Assembly (NCBI RefSeq): GCF_001042985.1
Contig: NZ_JYKY01000008.1
Span: 1 to 64,000 of the forward strand
DNA length: 64,000 nucleotides
Source: Pseudomonas lundensis
GTDB taxonomy: Bacteria; Pseudomonadota; Gammaproteobacteria; Pseudomonadales; Pseudomonadaceae
Direction: 5' to 3'
Part shown: one piece after another, positions 27,407 to 35,972 of the stretch
Layout of the letters: every line of letters begins with the position of its first letter
Position numbering within the stretch: the stretch's first letter is position 1
Notes under the pieces: model-generated
What the model was told of the DNA's origin: nothing
Seen by the model: the letters and a program-made list of their open reading frames with translations, nothing else
Database searches by the model: none
Program-made: the position numbers and the translations under genes

Positions 27407-28558
27407 CTAAAGACGCTCAATAATTGTCACGTTGGCCTGCCCGCCGCCTTCGCACATGGTCTGCAAGCCGTAGCGGCCGCCACTGTGTTCCAGTTGATGA
27501 AGCAGGCTGGTCATCAGCCGCGCACCGCTGGCACCCAACGGGTGACCGAGGGCAATGGCGCCGCCATTGGGATTGGTGCGGGCCGGGTCGTAATCGAGTT
27601 CGCGGGCCCATGCCATCACCACCGAGGCGAAGGCTTCGTTGATTTCCACCACGTCGATCTCGTCCATGCGCAGCCCGGTTTTCTTCAGCGCGGCGCGGGT
27701 GGCGGCAATCGGCGCGGTGAGGTGCCAGATCGGGTCATCGCCCAGCACCGATACATGATGAATACGCGCGCGCGGGGTGAGGTTGTAGCGTTTGAGCGCG
27801 GCTTCGGAGACCACCAACAGGGCGGCCGACGCATCACAGGTCTGGCTGGAAACCGCCGCGGTAATGGACGGAAACTCGGCAGACACCGGCTCCAGCTCGG
27901 CCATTTTGGCCAGGCTGGTATGCCGGGGCGTTTCGTCGTCCACCAACCCTTCACACGGCACGATTTGAGCGGCAAAACGACCGTCGGCCTGCGCCTGCAA
28001 CGCACGACGATGACTTTCCAGCGCATAGGCTTCCATCTGCTGGCGGCTGAGCTGCCAATGATCGGCAATCCGCTGCGCGGCATAAAACTGGTTCACCGGC
28101 TGATTGCCAAACCGGGCCTGCCAACCCTTGCTGCCGGAAAACGGGTCGCTGAAACCCAGCGGCTGTCCCGCCAGCATCGCTGACGAAATCGGAATCTGGG
28201 TCATGGTTTGCACGCCGCCCACGGCAATCACGTCCTGGGTGCCACTCATGACCGCCTGTGCCGCAAAGTGCAGGGCCTGTTGCGATGAGCCGCACTGACG
28301 GTCAATGGTGGTGCCCGGTACATTCATCGCCAGGCCCGCCGCCAGCCAACTGGTGCGGGCGATGTCACCGGCTTGCGATCCAATGGTGTCGACGCAACCG
28401 AAGATCACATCATCGTATTCGTCGGCGGGGATCGCGTTGCGCGCCACCAGCGCCTTGAGCACATGGGCGCCGAGGTCGATGGCATGCACATGGGCCAGCG
28501 CGCCTTTACGCTTGCCGGTCGGGGTGCGCAGCGCGTCCACAATGTAGGCTTGGGGCAT
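27407..28558 (-). CDS. Thiolase, FadA6-like
   Basis: A 383-residue thiolase. The catalytic Cys89 is in TIDRQCGSSQQALHFAAQA. Then come QIPISSAML, EINEAFASVVMAWARE, NPNGGAIALGHPLGASGA and the C-terminal TMCEGGGQANVTIIERL. From memory these match FadA6 (Rv3556c) of the mycobacterial HIP pathway along the whole length, whereas generic thiolases lack the CVDTIGSQAGDIART segment. It would release acetyl- or propionyl-CoA from the opened ring skeleton. It lies three bases from the upstream acyl-CoA dehydrogenase stop and ten from the SDR start. Confidence 0.87.
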   Translation of the reverse strand: MPQAYIVDALRTPTGKRKGALAHVHAIDLGAHVLKALVARNAIPADEYDDVIFGCVDTIGSQAGDIARTSWLAAGLAMNVPGTTIDRQCGSSQQALHFAAQAVMSGTQDVIAVGGVQTMTQIPISSAMLAGQPLGFSDPFSGSKGWQARFGNQPVNQFYAAQRIADHWQLSRQQMEAYALESHRRALQAQADGRFAAQIVPCEGLVDDETPRHTSLAKMAELEPVSAEFPSITAAVSSQTCDASAALLVVSEAALKRYNLTPRARIHHVSVLGDDPIWHLTAPIAATRAALKKTGLRMDEIDVVEINEAFASVVMAWARELDYDPARTNPNGGAIALGHPLGASGARLMTSLLHQLEHSGGRYGLQTMCEGGGQANVTIIERL

Positions 28559-28561
28559 GGT

Positions 28562-29617
28562 TTATTCCTCGAAGGTATGGCCGGGGCCCAGGGGTGCGCC
28601 GCTCAGGACATGGGCGGCCACCCGGGCTTTATGCAGGGCGCGGTCGCCCCACGCGTTGTCGAGCGCCCAGGCGCGCTTCATGAACATTTGCAGGTCGACT
28701 TCCCATGTGTAGCCCATGGCGCCGTGTACCTGAATGCCGTGACGCGCGGCCAGCCAAGCGGCTTCGCAACAGGCCAGGCGCGCCTGCGAGACCCACACGT
28801 GGGCCGTGCTCTGACCCTGCGCCAATGCATAGGCGGCGCGGTAGAGCACCGGTTTGGCAAACTCCAGTTGCGTGGCCACATCGGCCAGGTGATGTTTGAC
28901 CGCCTGAAAGCTGCCGATGGGTTTGCCGAATTGCTTGCGCTGGGCGGTGTAATCCACCGACAGGTCTAGCATGCGTTGGGCCAGCCCCAGCAACTGACCC
29001 GCCACCGACAACGCGCCGCGACTGAGTGTGTGCGCCCATAACGTGCGGCCCAATTGGCCTTCGGCCACCAACGTGGCGGCACTCGGTTGCCAGCAGACCT
29101 GTGCCAGACGCCGTGAGGCATCGAGGCTGGTCAGGTGGTGCACATCGACCTGCGAGCGCGGCACGGCATGCACTTCATCGTCGTGGGCCAGGAGCAACAG
29201 GTCCGCATGCCCGGCGTCGGCCACCCACGGGTTAACCGGGTGGCCGACGGCAACCCGCAAGCTGCCGTCGGCAATGCCCGCCAGCCATTCGCCGCGCTTG
29301 AACACGCTGGCCGGCAACCCGGCAATCAGCGCGCAGGCCACGTAGGCCGTGTCGGCCAACGAATCGGGGATCGCGTAGTAACCCAGTTCCTGGGTCATCA
29401 GGGACCACGCCACGTCGTCCATGCCCAAACCGCCATAGGCTTCTGGCACCGACAGCGCGGTCAGGCCCTGCTCGGCAATTTTGTTACGCAAGTCCGGGGA
29501 GCGGCCGGCGTCAGTTTCCCAGATTTCGCGCAGCATTTCCGGCGCGGCTTCGGTCATCAGAAACCGGCTGATGGCTTCGCGGAAGGTGAGTTGGTCGTCG
29601 CTAAAGGTAAAGTCCAT
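28562..29617 (-). CDS. Acyl-CoA dehydrogenase, small subunit of a heteromeric pair
   Basis: A 351-residue flavoprotein subunit. It begins MDFTFSDDQLTFREAISRFL and has the family helices QRKQFGKPIGSFQAVKHHLADVA and HGAMGYTWEVDLQMFMKRAW. The FAD/substrate middle domain is degenerate, with little of the usual ACAD signature 1. This is typical of one partner in the alpha2beta2 acyl-CoA dehydrogenases of steroid catabolism, such as the FadE32/33 class. The adjacent upstream gene encodes the probable partner. Start at 29617; the region overlaps nothing and follows the partner's stop by eight bases. Confidence 0.85.
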   Translation of the reverse strand: MDFTFSDDQLTFREAISRFLMTEAAPEMLREIWETDAGRSPDLRNKIAEQGLTALSVPEAYGGLGMDDVAWSLMTQELGYYAIPDSLADTAYVACALIAGLPASVFKRGEWLAGIADGSLRVAVGHPVNPWVADAGHADLLLLAHDDEVHAVPRSQVDVHHLTSLDASRRLAQVCWQPSAATLVAEGQLGRTLWAHTLSRGALSVAGQLLGLAQRMLDLSVDYTAQRKQFGKPIGSFQAVKHHLADVATQLEFAKPVLYRAAYALAQGQSTAHVWVSQARLACCEAAWLAARHGIQVHGAMGYTWEVDLQMFMKRAWALDNAWGDRALHKARVAAHVLSGAPLGPGHTFEE

Positions 29618-29625
29618 ACCCGCCC

Positions 29626-30780
29626 TCACTTCGGCAGGCCGAGCATGCGCTCGGCAATGATGTTGCGCTGGATCTCGTTGGTTCCGGCGTAGATCGGCCC
29701 GGCCTGGGCGAACAGGAAGCCTTCGAGCCAGTCATGGCCATCGCTGGCGGGCCCGGTCAGCTCACCCTGGGCACCCAGAATGCGTAGCGCGGTTTCGTGC
29801 AGGCGCAGGTCCAGTTCCGACCAGATGATTTTGTTGGTGCTCGATTCGGCGCCGATCTGCGCGCCACGGCTCAGGCGCCCGACCGTGTGATAGGCCGACA
29901 AGGCATAGGCTTGCGCGTCCATCCAGGCTTTGCACACGGCCTCGCCCAAACCCGGATCGCGGTCGGCGCTTGCGCGGTTGGCCTGGTACAGTTCCACCAG
30001 TTTTCGCGCGGTGTATTGAAAGCGCGCCGGGGAACGTAACAACAAGCCGCGTTCGAACCCGGCAGTGGCCATTGCCACATGCCAGCCCTGCCCTTCCTCG
30101 CCGATGAGGTTTTCCAGCGGGATGCGCACGTCATCAAAGAACACTTCTGCAAACGCGTCTTTGCCGTTGAGTGCCTTGATCGGGCGCACCGTCACCCCCG
30201 GTGCATTGAGCGGGACCATGACAAATGACAGCCCATGGTGACGGCTCGAAGCCGGGTCGCTGCGAAACAGGCCGAACAGCCAGTCGGCAAAAATGGCGCG
30301 CGTGGACCAGGTTTTCTGGCCGTTCAGCACATACCCTTCGCCGTCGCGGGTGGCTTTGCTGGTAATCGCGGCCATGTCGGAACCGGCGTTCGGCTCCGAC
30401 CAGCCTTGCGCCCACATGTCCACACTGGCCGCCATGCGAGGCAGAAAGCGTTTTTTCTGGGCCTCGGTGCCGAACTCCATCAGGGTCGGGCCCAACAGTA
30501 ACTGGCCGTTCTGGTTGACGCGCATGGGCGCTCCGGCGCCGTAATACTCTTCTTCGAAAATCAGCCACTCGATCAGGTCACAGCCCCGCCCGCCCAGCTC
30601 CGTGGGCCACATGACCATCGACAGCCGGTTTTCAAACAACGTGGCTTCCCATTGCCGATGCTGTTCGAAACCTTCGCGGGTGTCATAGCTGGCCAGCGGC
30701 GCCTTAGGCGCATGGGCGGCGAGCCAGTCCCGCACTTCCTGGCGAAAGGCTTTTTGTTGCGGGGAGTACGTCAGATCCAT
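29626..30780 (-). CDS. Acyl-CoA dehydrogenase, FadE31-like
   Basis: A 384-residue acyl-CoA dehydrogenase. It has a complete middle domain (DMWAQGWSEPNAGSDMAAI) and the C-terminal FAD segment GPIYAGTNEIQRNIIAERML. From memory the marks ASYDTREGFEQHRQW and LLLRSPARFQYTA correspond to FadE31 (Rv3562), a member of the mycobacterial C/D-ring regulon. It desaturates an acyl-CoA at the alpha-beta position and passes electrons to ETF. Start at 30780 (ATG) avoids a 23-residue N-terminal extension that reads into the hydratase gene. Partner of the next gene. Confidence 0.87.
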   Translation of the reverse strand: MDLTYSPQQKAFRQEVRDWLAAHAPKAPLASYDTREGFEQHRQWEATLFENRLSMVMWPTELGGRGCDLIEWLIFEEEYYGAGAPMRVNQNGQLLLGPTLMEFGTEAQKKRFLPRMAASVDMWAQGWSEPNAGSDMAAITSKATRDGEGYVLNGQKTWSTRAIFADWLFGLFRSDPASSRHHGLSFVMVPLNAPGVTVRPIKALNGKDAFAEVFFDDVRIPLENLIGEEGQGWHVAMATAGFERGLLLRSPARFQYTARKLVELYQANRASADRDPGLGEAVCKAWMDAQAYALSAYHTVGRLSRGAQIGAESSTNKIIWSELDLRLHETALRILGAQGELTGPASDGHDWLEGFLFAQAGPIYAGTNEIQRNIIAERMLGLPK

Positions 30781-30790
30781 CGTCAGCACC

Positions 30791-31555
30791 TCAAAATGTG
30801 GCGTCGCGTTTTTCGACAAACGCGCGGCGGGTTTCAGCGGAGTCCGCACAGGTGTAGGCCTGCAGCGTGAACCCCTGCTCCCAGCGGTATTTATCTTCCA
30901 GATTGCCGTCTTCGATGCCGTTGAGCGCCTCTTTGGCGATACGGATCATGGCGGGGCTTTTGCTCGCGATGGTGCGGGCGATCTGCAAGGCGGTTTCACG
31001 CAGTTGCTCGCGGGGCACCACGCGCTCGATGAAACCGTACTGTTGCGCCTCGACGGCGCCGATCTTGTCGCCCGTGAAAAACAGGTAGCGGACCTTTTGC
31101 ACCGGAAACAGACGCTGCAAATGCGCCCCGCCGCCCATGGCGCCGCGGTCGACTTCAGGCAAGGCGAACGTGGCACATTCAGACGCCAGCACGATGTCGG
31201 CCGCGCCGGTAATACCGATCCCGCCGCCCAGGACAAAACCATGCACCGCCACGATGACCGGCACCGGGTTGCGGTGTACGGCTTTAAACGTGGCGTAGTT
31301 GCCTGCGTTGACGTCAACGATCAGTTCCGGGTGCGCGTCCAGTTCCTTGATGTCGACACCCGCGCAAAACCCCCGTCCTTCGGCGCGAATCACGATGACC
31401 CGCACCTCGGGGTTTTGCCCAAGGGCATCCAGGGTGTTGGCCAGTTCCCGCCACTCGCGACTGTTGAGCGCGTTGACCGGCGGCCGGTCGATCACCAGTT
31501 CAGCGACGCCCGCGTCGATACTGGTGTGAAATGCGGTAGAGATTGCGCTGTTCAC
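30791..31555 (-). CDS. Crotonase-family hydrolase/hydratase, EchA20-like
   Basis: A 254-residue crotonase. The oxyanion-hole segments RAEGRGFCAGVDIKE and GFVLGGGIGITG are present, followed by ATFALPEVDRGAMGGGAHLQ. A C-terminal part contains AKEALNGIEDGNLEDKYRWE. From memory it matches EchA20 (Rv3550), including the characteristic VDIKE and YRxEQGFT stretches. EchA20 opens the last five-membered ring of the steroid remnant by hydrolysing HIEC-CoA. It is the first gene of the leftward operon; a PadR gene lies 156 bases upstream on the same strand. Confidence 0.86.
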   Translation of the reverse strand: MNSAISTAFHTSIDAGVAELVIDRPPVNALNSREWRELANTLDALGQNPEVRVIVIRAEGRGFCAGVDIKELDAHPELIVDVNAGNYATFKAVHRNPVPVIVAVHGFVLGGGIGITGAADIVLASECATFALPEVDRGAMGGGAHLQRLFPVQKVRYLFFTGDKIGAVEAQQYGFIERVVPREQLRETALQIARTIASKSPAMIRIAKEALNGIEDGNLEDKYRWEQGFTLQAYTCADSAETRRAFVEKRDATF

Positions 31556-31711
31556 ATGTGCTCCTGAGGTGGCGAAGGCATGGGAGCAGTATGCGAACGC
31601 GCGCGGTCAGGATCATCGTCCGTTGAGACTAAACCCGCCCGCCCGAAACAACGTGCGGGGCACTGCCGCAGGCCAGCCGCACGTGGCCGCTTGCCCTGCG
31701 ACAGCCTGCGG

Positions 31712-32254
31712 TTATTCGCCGTCTACGATGGCTTTGGCCGTGTCGTTGAGCAGGTTGTGTACCCGCTGGATTTCCTGGGGGCTCCAGTGGCCCTGATGGA
31801 GCTGCAAGGCATGGCGCAAATTGTGGATCGCCTGATGAATTTCCGCGGGCCGGTCCTGGCCGCGTAATGAGCGGCGGCTGACGTCAATCCGCATCCAGAC
31901 GCCATTGAGCGCCACGGTCTGCTGGCTTAAAGACCCGCGTCCGGTATCGGTAATCCGATACTGCTTCTTGTCGCCATGGACGCTGACTTCCACCAGTTGC
32001 CCTGCTTCCAGATGAGCCAGGGTGGGGTAAATGACGCCGGGACTGGGACTGTAAGCGCCGTCAAACAACGCTTCAATCTGCAAGATCAGGTCATACCCGT
32101 GACAGGGCTGCTCGGCGATCAGTGCCAGTAACAACAGTTTTAAATCACCCGGAGCAAACACCCGTGGACTTCGAATCCCGCGCTCACGGCCACCGCGCCT
32201 TTCAAGTCCATCCGAATTTTCCTGCCCCCGCCGAACTGTATATTGACTGAACAT
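31712..32254 (-). CDS. PadR family transcriptional regulator
   Basis: A 180-residue PadR regulator. The winged helix (about residues 35-105) contains DLKLLLLALIAEQPCHGYDL, SPGVIYPTLAHLEAGQLVEV and KKQYRITDTG, and a C-terminal helical dimerisation arm follows. The basic N-terminal tail of about 30 residues is longer than usual. It could control the EchA20-like operon downstream or the divergent fimbrial operon. Two 12-base tandem repeats lie 35-58 bases ahead of its start and may be an autoregulatory site. GAGGG lies five bases before the ATG. Confidence 0.85.
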   Translation of the reverse strand: MFSQYTVRRGQENSDGLERRGGRERGIRSPRVFAPGDLKLLLLALIAEQPCHGYDLILQIEALFDGAYSPSPGVIYPTLAHLEAGQLVEVSVHGDKKQYRITDTGRGSLSQQTVALNGVWMRIDVSRRSLRGQDRPAEIHQAIHNLRHALQLHQGHWSPQEIQRVHNLLNDTAKAIVDGE

Positions 32255-32808
32255 AAGCCCTCTCTCCTCGCGTTAAAAAAAGCAACATAAAACACAACTT
32301 AAAACACAACTCAAGCCACTCTAATCCCGCAATAGAAAGACATAACTTACTTGACCGCCTGCGATATAGCTTAGTTAACCACCTAAACTATTACACTTAT
32401 TTACCCTTACGACATAACGCAAAAAAATCGGTTAAAACCGCGCGCCTGACGTTGCACGCCACCCTGACGGCCATTATCAATGATATCAAATTGATATCTA
32501 AACGCCATCCAACTGAAAAATATGAGCTTTATACGATAAAAATACACATCCATCATCACTAAAAGAAAATTCGTACAGATCAAATAGCACTTAAGCCACA
32601 ATATGAAAAGACAAGTACTACTCAAAACCACATAGGAAACTTAAATAACTTAGTTAATACTTTGGCCGCTCTAAAAGTTCACCACCCTCCGAATCATTTC
32701 GGAACACCCACCCTGCTTTATGCACTTCCCGGCTTTATTGAATGGCCGAGACGTGTTTAAACATCTGGTGACTTATTGCACTTTTCTTACTCACACTGGA
32801 CATCAAAC
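32255..32808. other. AT-rich control region between padR and the fimbrial operon
   Basis: This 554-base stretch is much richer in A and T than the genes around it and holds no convincing gene. It contains a tandem repeat (32289-32312), the nonamer CTTAGTTAA twice in direct orientation (32370-32378 and 32649-32657), and near the first copy an inverted pair TAGTT-N9-AACTA. A minus-strand 74-codon reading (32407-32631) has no recognisable domain or ribosome site. The region probably carries the fimbrial promoter and is a plausible binding site for H-NS-like (MvaT) silencing. Confidence 0.55.
32289..32312. repeat. Two tandem 12-base repeats upstream of padR
   Basis: AAAACACAACTT is followed at once by AAAACACAACTC. 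The 12-base period and the position just ahead of the padR start suggest a regulator-binding site. Confidence 0.5.
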
Positions 32809-33306
32809 ATGTTGAATAAAATTGTTGCTGCTTCACTGTTCGCCTTAACAATGGGTTCAACGGTTGCCCATGCAGCCGGTGAAGCCAGCAGCCTGATCAA
32901 TATCAAAGCGACCATCCCGACCAAAACCTTCTACGTCCTGCCCCACGACCCTGAGTTTGGTAAGGATGAAACCCTGCACTACAACCCGGTCAACAGCACC
33001 CTGAGCAGCTTGAAACAGCCGTTCAATGTCAAAAACACCGACGGTTCCATTCACGCCTACATCGAAGGAGGCCCAGCCAGCCTGTTTAACGGCAACCCAA
33101 CCCAGAACATCGCGCTAGCGACCAGCTTCAATGGCGTGACACTGACGGCTACACCTCAAGAAGTGGTAAGCGATGCGGCCTCGACACCAGGGACCCGGGC
33201 TGATCTGGTCATCACCCCCACCGCGCTCGATGAGGAACACGTCGGCGACTACACGGCGTCGTACACCGTGATTTTCGACAACGTACCCCGCGTCGTCACG
33301 CCATAA
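32809..33306 (+). CDS. CS1-type (alpha) fimbrial pilin, probable major subunit
   Basis: A 165-residue exported pilin. The signal peptide (MLNKIVAASLFALTMGSTVA, cut near HAA) precedes a mature part with the CS1-pilin beginning INIKATIPTKTFYVLPHDPE and the C-terminal GDYTASYTVIFDN. CS1/CFA-I pilins polymerise by donor-strand exchange. First gene of the operon and followed by a strong hairpin, both pointing to the major, highly expressed subunit. ATG at 32809 begins the signal peptide; an in-frame upstream ATG would extend it by 11 residues. Confidence 0.88.
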   Translation: MLNKIVAASLFALTMGSTVAHAAGEASSLINIKATIPTKTFYVLPHDPEFGKDETLHYNPVNSTLSSLKQPFNVKNTDGSIHAYIEGGPASLFNGNPTQNIALATSFNGVTLTATPQEVVSDAASTPGTRADLVITPTALDEEHVGDYTASYTVIFDNVPRVVTP

Positions 33307-33345
33307 CCCGTCGCCCTGCTGGCATGAACCCTTCAATCATGCTTG

Positions 33346-33368
33346 GCGCCCGGAGCCTCTCCGGGCGC
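33346..33368 (+). promoter_or_regulatory. Intercistronic hairpin after the major pilin gene
   Basis: GCGCCCGGA and TCCGGGCGC are exact nine-base arms around a five-base loop, between pilin and usher genes. No T-tract follows. It is well placed to stabilise pilin mRNA and reduce usher expression. Confidence 0.65.
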
Positions 33369-33409
33369 TGCGGGGCGCTTAAACGGCCTGCAATCAGAGA
33401 AACTCGTGA

Positions 33410-35935
33410 ATGTTACCGATGACTCCCATCGCGGCAGCGCTTGCCTTGATTTTCGGCAGCTGCGCGTTTGCTGCTACCGCGGCATCCGGCACCACGCCAC
33501 GTAGCCTGCTGGCCCAGGCCAAGGGCTTGCCTGCCGATTTCGAAGAACACCTGTTTGATGTCCCACTGGCTGTTCAGGTGGAGCGCGATCAACAACGGGT
33601 GGGTGAAGCGATGATCGTCCTGACCCGCGATGATCGACTGACCCTGCTTGAATTCACCGACCACGAAGGCAGTCAACTGTCGCTCGACGAGCTTGACACC
33701 TGGGCCACTTACCTCAAACAAGGTGTGCCATTGGGCACTTGCACGGGCGAGTGCCCGGAGCAATTACTGGCCGTGCATTACGACCTGGAGAACTCACGGC
33801 TCTCCCTGCTGACTGAAAACGCGGAACGCGAAAACCAGATCAGCCAGTACTACGAACTCCCCGCGCAGGGTAGCCGGGGGCTGATCATGCGTAACCAGCT
33901 CAACCTCAGTGGTGGCCAGGAAGAAGACCTCGGCGGGCGTTTCGCGCTGCAAGCCAGCAGCAGCCTGGGCAATTGGACCCAGGGCTTGAACCTGCAACTC
34001 TCGCGCCAAGGCGGGCCTGACGACAGCACGCTCTACCACGCTGTTTATGAAGCGTTTACGCAACGCGAGCTGGAAGGCAGTTTTTTACGCTTGGGCTATT
34101 TCACCCCGACCGCCGAGGGTTTGACCCGGCAGATCCGCACTTTTGGCGCCAACCCCGACACCGCACTGGGGGTGATGTACGGCAGCTCCGACAGCCTGGC
34201 AATCACACAGCCCAAACCCAGTATTTATCCCGTGTACGTCACGGCCAATCGTCAGGCCACCGTGGAGATCTACCGCAATGGCCTGCTGATCAACACCCAG
34301 ATGGTCAACGCCGGCTTGCAAAGCCTCGACACCCGCCCACTCCCGGGCGGTATCTATGAAGTGCAGGTGCGGCTGATCGAGGATGGGCAAATCACCAGCA
34401 CCACCCCGGAACTCATCTACAAACCCAATAACTGGCGCAACCCTGACCAGCGCTGGCGGTACAACGTCTTCGCCGGGCGCGAAAGCAAACTGCTGAGTAA
34501 TTGGGAGGAGCAAGCCAGCGGCGAGATGACCGCCGGGGCCTCGCTCAATTATTTGCTGCATCCCCGGGTGGTAGTGGGCGTGTCCGGCCGTCAGGTCAAA
34601 CAGGACCTGCAACTGGGCACCTCGGTGGATTGGTCCATCTCCAACAACGCCAACCTGTACGCCAATGTCTATGAGACCGAAAACTATGGCACCGGCATTG
34701 ACCTGAACGGTCTCTACAACTACGGCAGCGGGAGTCTGGTGTTCATCCACACCCGCAGTTGGCTGGACACCCGCCAAACCTATGAAACCTTGCCCGACGG
34801 CACACGCATTCGGCAGCGCTCGGTGTTCATTGGCCAGACCAGCAACTCATCCCTTGCCCTGAACCACCGCCTTACCCCGAAAAGCAGCGTGAATGCCCGG
34901 TTGTCCCATAGCCAGGGTTATACCGACGGCATAGGGCTGGATCTGGGCTGGACGCAGGTCACCCACTGGTTTGGCAGCGACGGCAACTGGCGACTTTCGG
35001 TATTTGACCGTCCCGCCAGCATCAGCTCCGGTGCAGCCCGCAATCGTGGCTTTGACTTGACCTTCAGCCTGGCACTCGGCGCGCCGGGCGAGCGTTGGTC
35101 CGCCAGCGTGGGCAGCCGCACCGACCGTGACGGCGGACGCGACAACAATGCATCGCTCACCTACAGCAAGGACTTGACCGGTCACGCGTTGCAAAGTGTC
35201 TCGGCCACCGTTTCCACTGACACCTATGGGCTGGGCCTTGCCGGTCGTGCCAGCGTGCAGACCGAGACGCTGAACGGGGACGGGTTTGTGCAACGCTCGT
35301 CCTATAACGGCAACTTGACGGGCGGCCTTAACCTGGAGAGCACCTTCGCGGTCGGCGAAGGCAAAGCGGTCATGACCAGCCAGCATCAGGGACAAGGCTC
35401 AGGGATGATTGTCGACGTGGTGAGCGATGTGGAAGACATTCTGTTACGCGCTGACGACCTCAGTGGCGGCAGTACAACGTTGCGTCCCGGACGTAACTTC
35501 GTCCCCATCACCGCTTATAAAAGCAGTTCATTAAGTTTCGATTTTGAAGGCAACCACGCTCCCGCGGCCACCATTGAACCCGCGCGCAAGCGTTATCACT
35601 TGAATAAAGGGGGCGTGGACTATCAAACCCTGCAGGTCATGCAAACCGTCACAGTACTGGGCCGCCTGATCGATCAAGCGGGCAATCCGCTCAAGGGTCA
35701 TCACATCTTCAATCACGCCAGCCGGGGTGTCAGTGAAGTGGACGGGTTCTTTTCAATGGAATTGAACGCCAAGGCGCCGACTCTGGAAGTACGTCGTGGT
35801 GAACAATTGTTATGCAAATTCCGTGTGGACATGACCAACCCCCCGCTGGAGAACAGCGTCATGATGATGGGTGATCTGGTCTGCACACCCGAGACATTGG
35901 CCAATACCGCGCTGCCGATAAAGCGTGCCGGGTAA
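33410..35935 (+). CDS. CS1-type fimbrial outer-membrane usher (CooC/CfaC family)
   Basis: An 841-residue usher with a signal peptide (residues 1-24) and a long beta-barrel region, of the TcfC/CooC group used by alpha fimbriae. It assembles the pilin and tip proteins and anchors the fibre in the outer membrane. Recognisable parts are the N-terminal domain, a central plug/barrel segment with KPSIYPVYVTANRQATVEIY and LPGGIYEVQVRLIEDG, and a C-terminal domain (GRLIDQAGNPLKGHHIFNHA). Length is in the family range. An alternative ATG lies three codons downstream. Confidence 0.9.
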   Translation: MLPMTPIAAALALIFGSCAFAATAASGTTPRSLLAQAKGLPADFEEHLFDVPLAVQVERDQQRVGEAMIVLTRDDRLTLLEFTDHEGSQLSLDELDTWATYLKQGVPLGTCTGECPEQLLAVHYDLENSRLSLLTENAERENQISQYYELPAQGSRGLIMRNQLNLSGGQEEDLGGRFALQASSSLGNWTQGLNLQLSRQGGPDDSTLYHAVYEAFTQRELEGSFLRLGYFTPTAEGLTRQIRTFGANPDTALGVMYGSSDSLAITQPKPSIYPVYVTANRQATVEIYRNGLLINTQMVNAGLQSLDTRPLPGGIYEVQVRLIEDGQITSTTPELIYKPNNWRNPDQRWRYNVFAGRESKLLSNWEEQASGEMTAGASLNYLLHPRVVVGVSGRQVKQDLQLGTSVDWSISNNANLYANVYETENYGTGIDLNGLYNYGSGSLVFIHTRSWLDTRQTYETLPDGTRIRQRSVFIGQTSNSSLALNHRLTPKSSVNARLSHSQGYTDGIGLDLGWTQVTHWFGSDGNWRLSVFDRPASISSGAARNRGFDLTFSLALGAPGERWSASVGSRTDRDGGRDNNASLTYSKDLTGHALQSVSATVSTDTYGLGLAGRASVQTETLNGDGFVQRSSYNGNLTGGLNLESTFAVGEGKAVMTSQHQGQGSGMIVDVVSDVEDILLRADDLSGGSTTLRPGRNFVPITAYKSSSLSFDFEGNHAPAATIEPARKRYHLNKGGVDYQTLQVMQTVTVLGRLIDQAGNPLKGHHIFNHASRGVSEVDGFFSMELNAKAPTLEVRRGEQLLCKFRVDMTNPPLENSVMMMGDLVCTPETLANTALPIKRAG

Positions 35936-35972
35936 TGCATCCGTTTAATGTTAATGCCATGAGGAACACCCC

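Noticed and set aside
32407..32631. A 74-codon minus-strand reading in the AT-rich fimbrial leader
   Set aside because: Its hydrophobic, Phe- and Tyr-rich composition follows from the AT-rich sequence. It has no convincing ribosome site and would lie over the expected promoter region.
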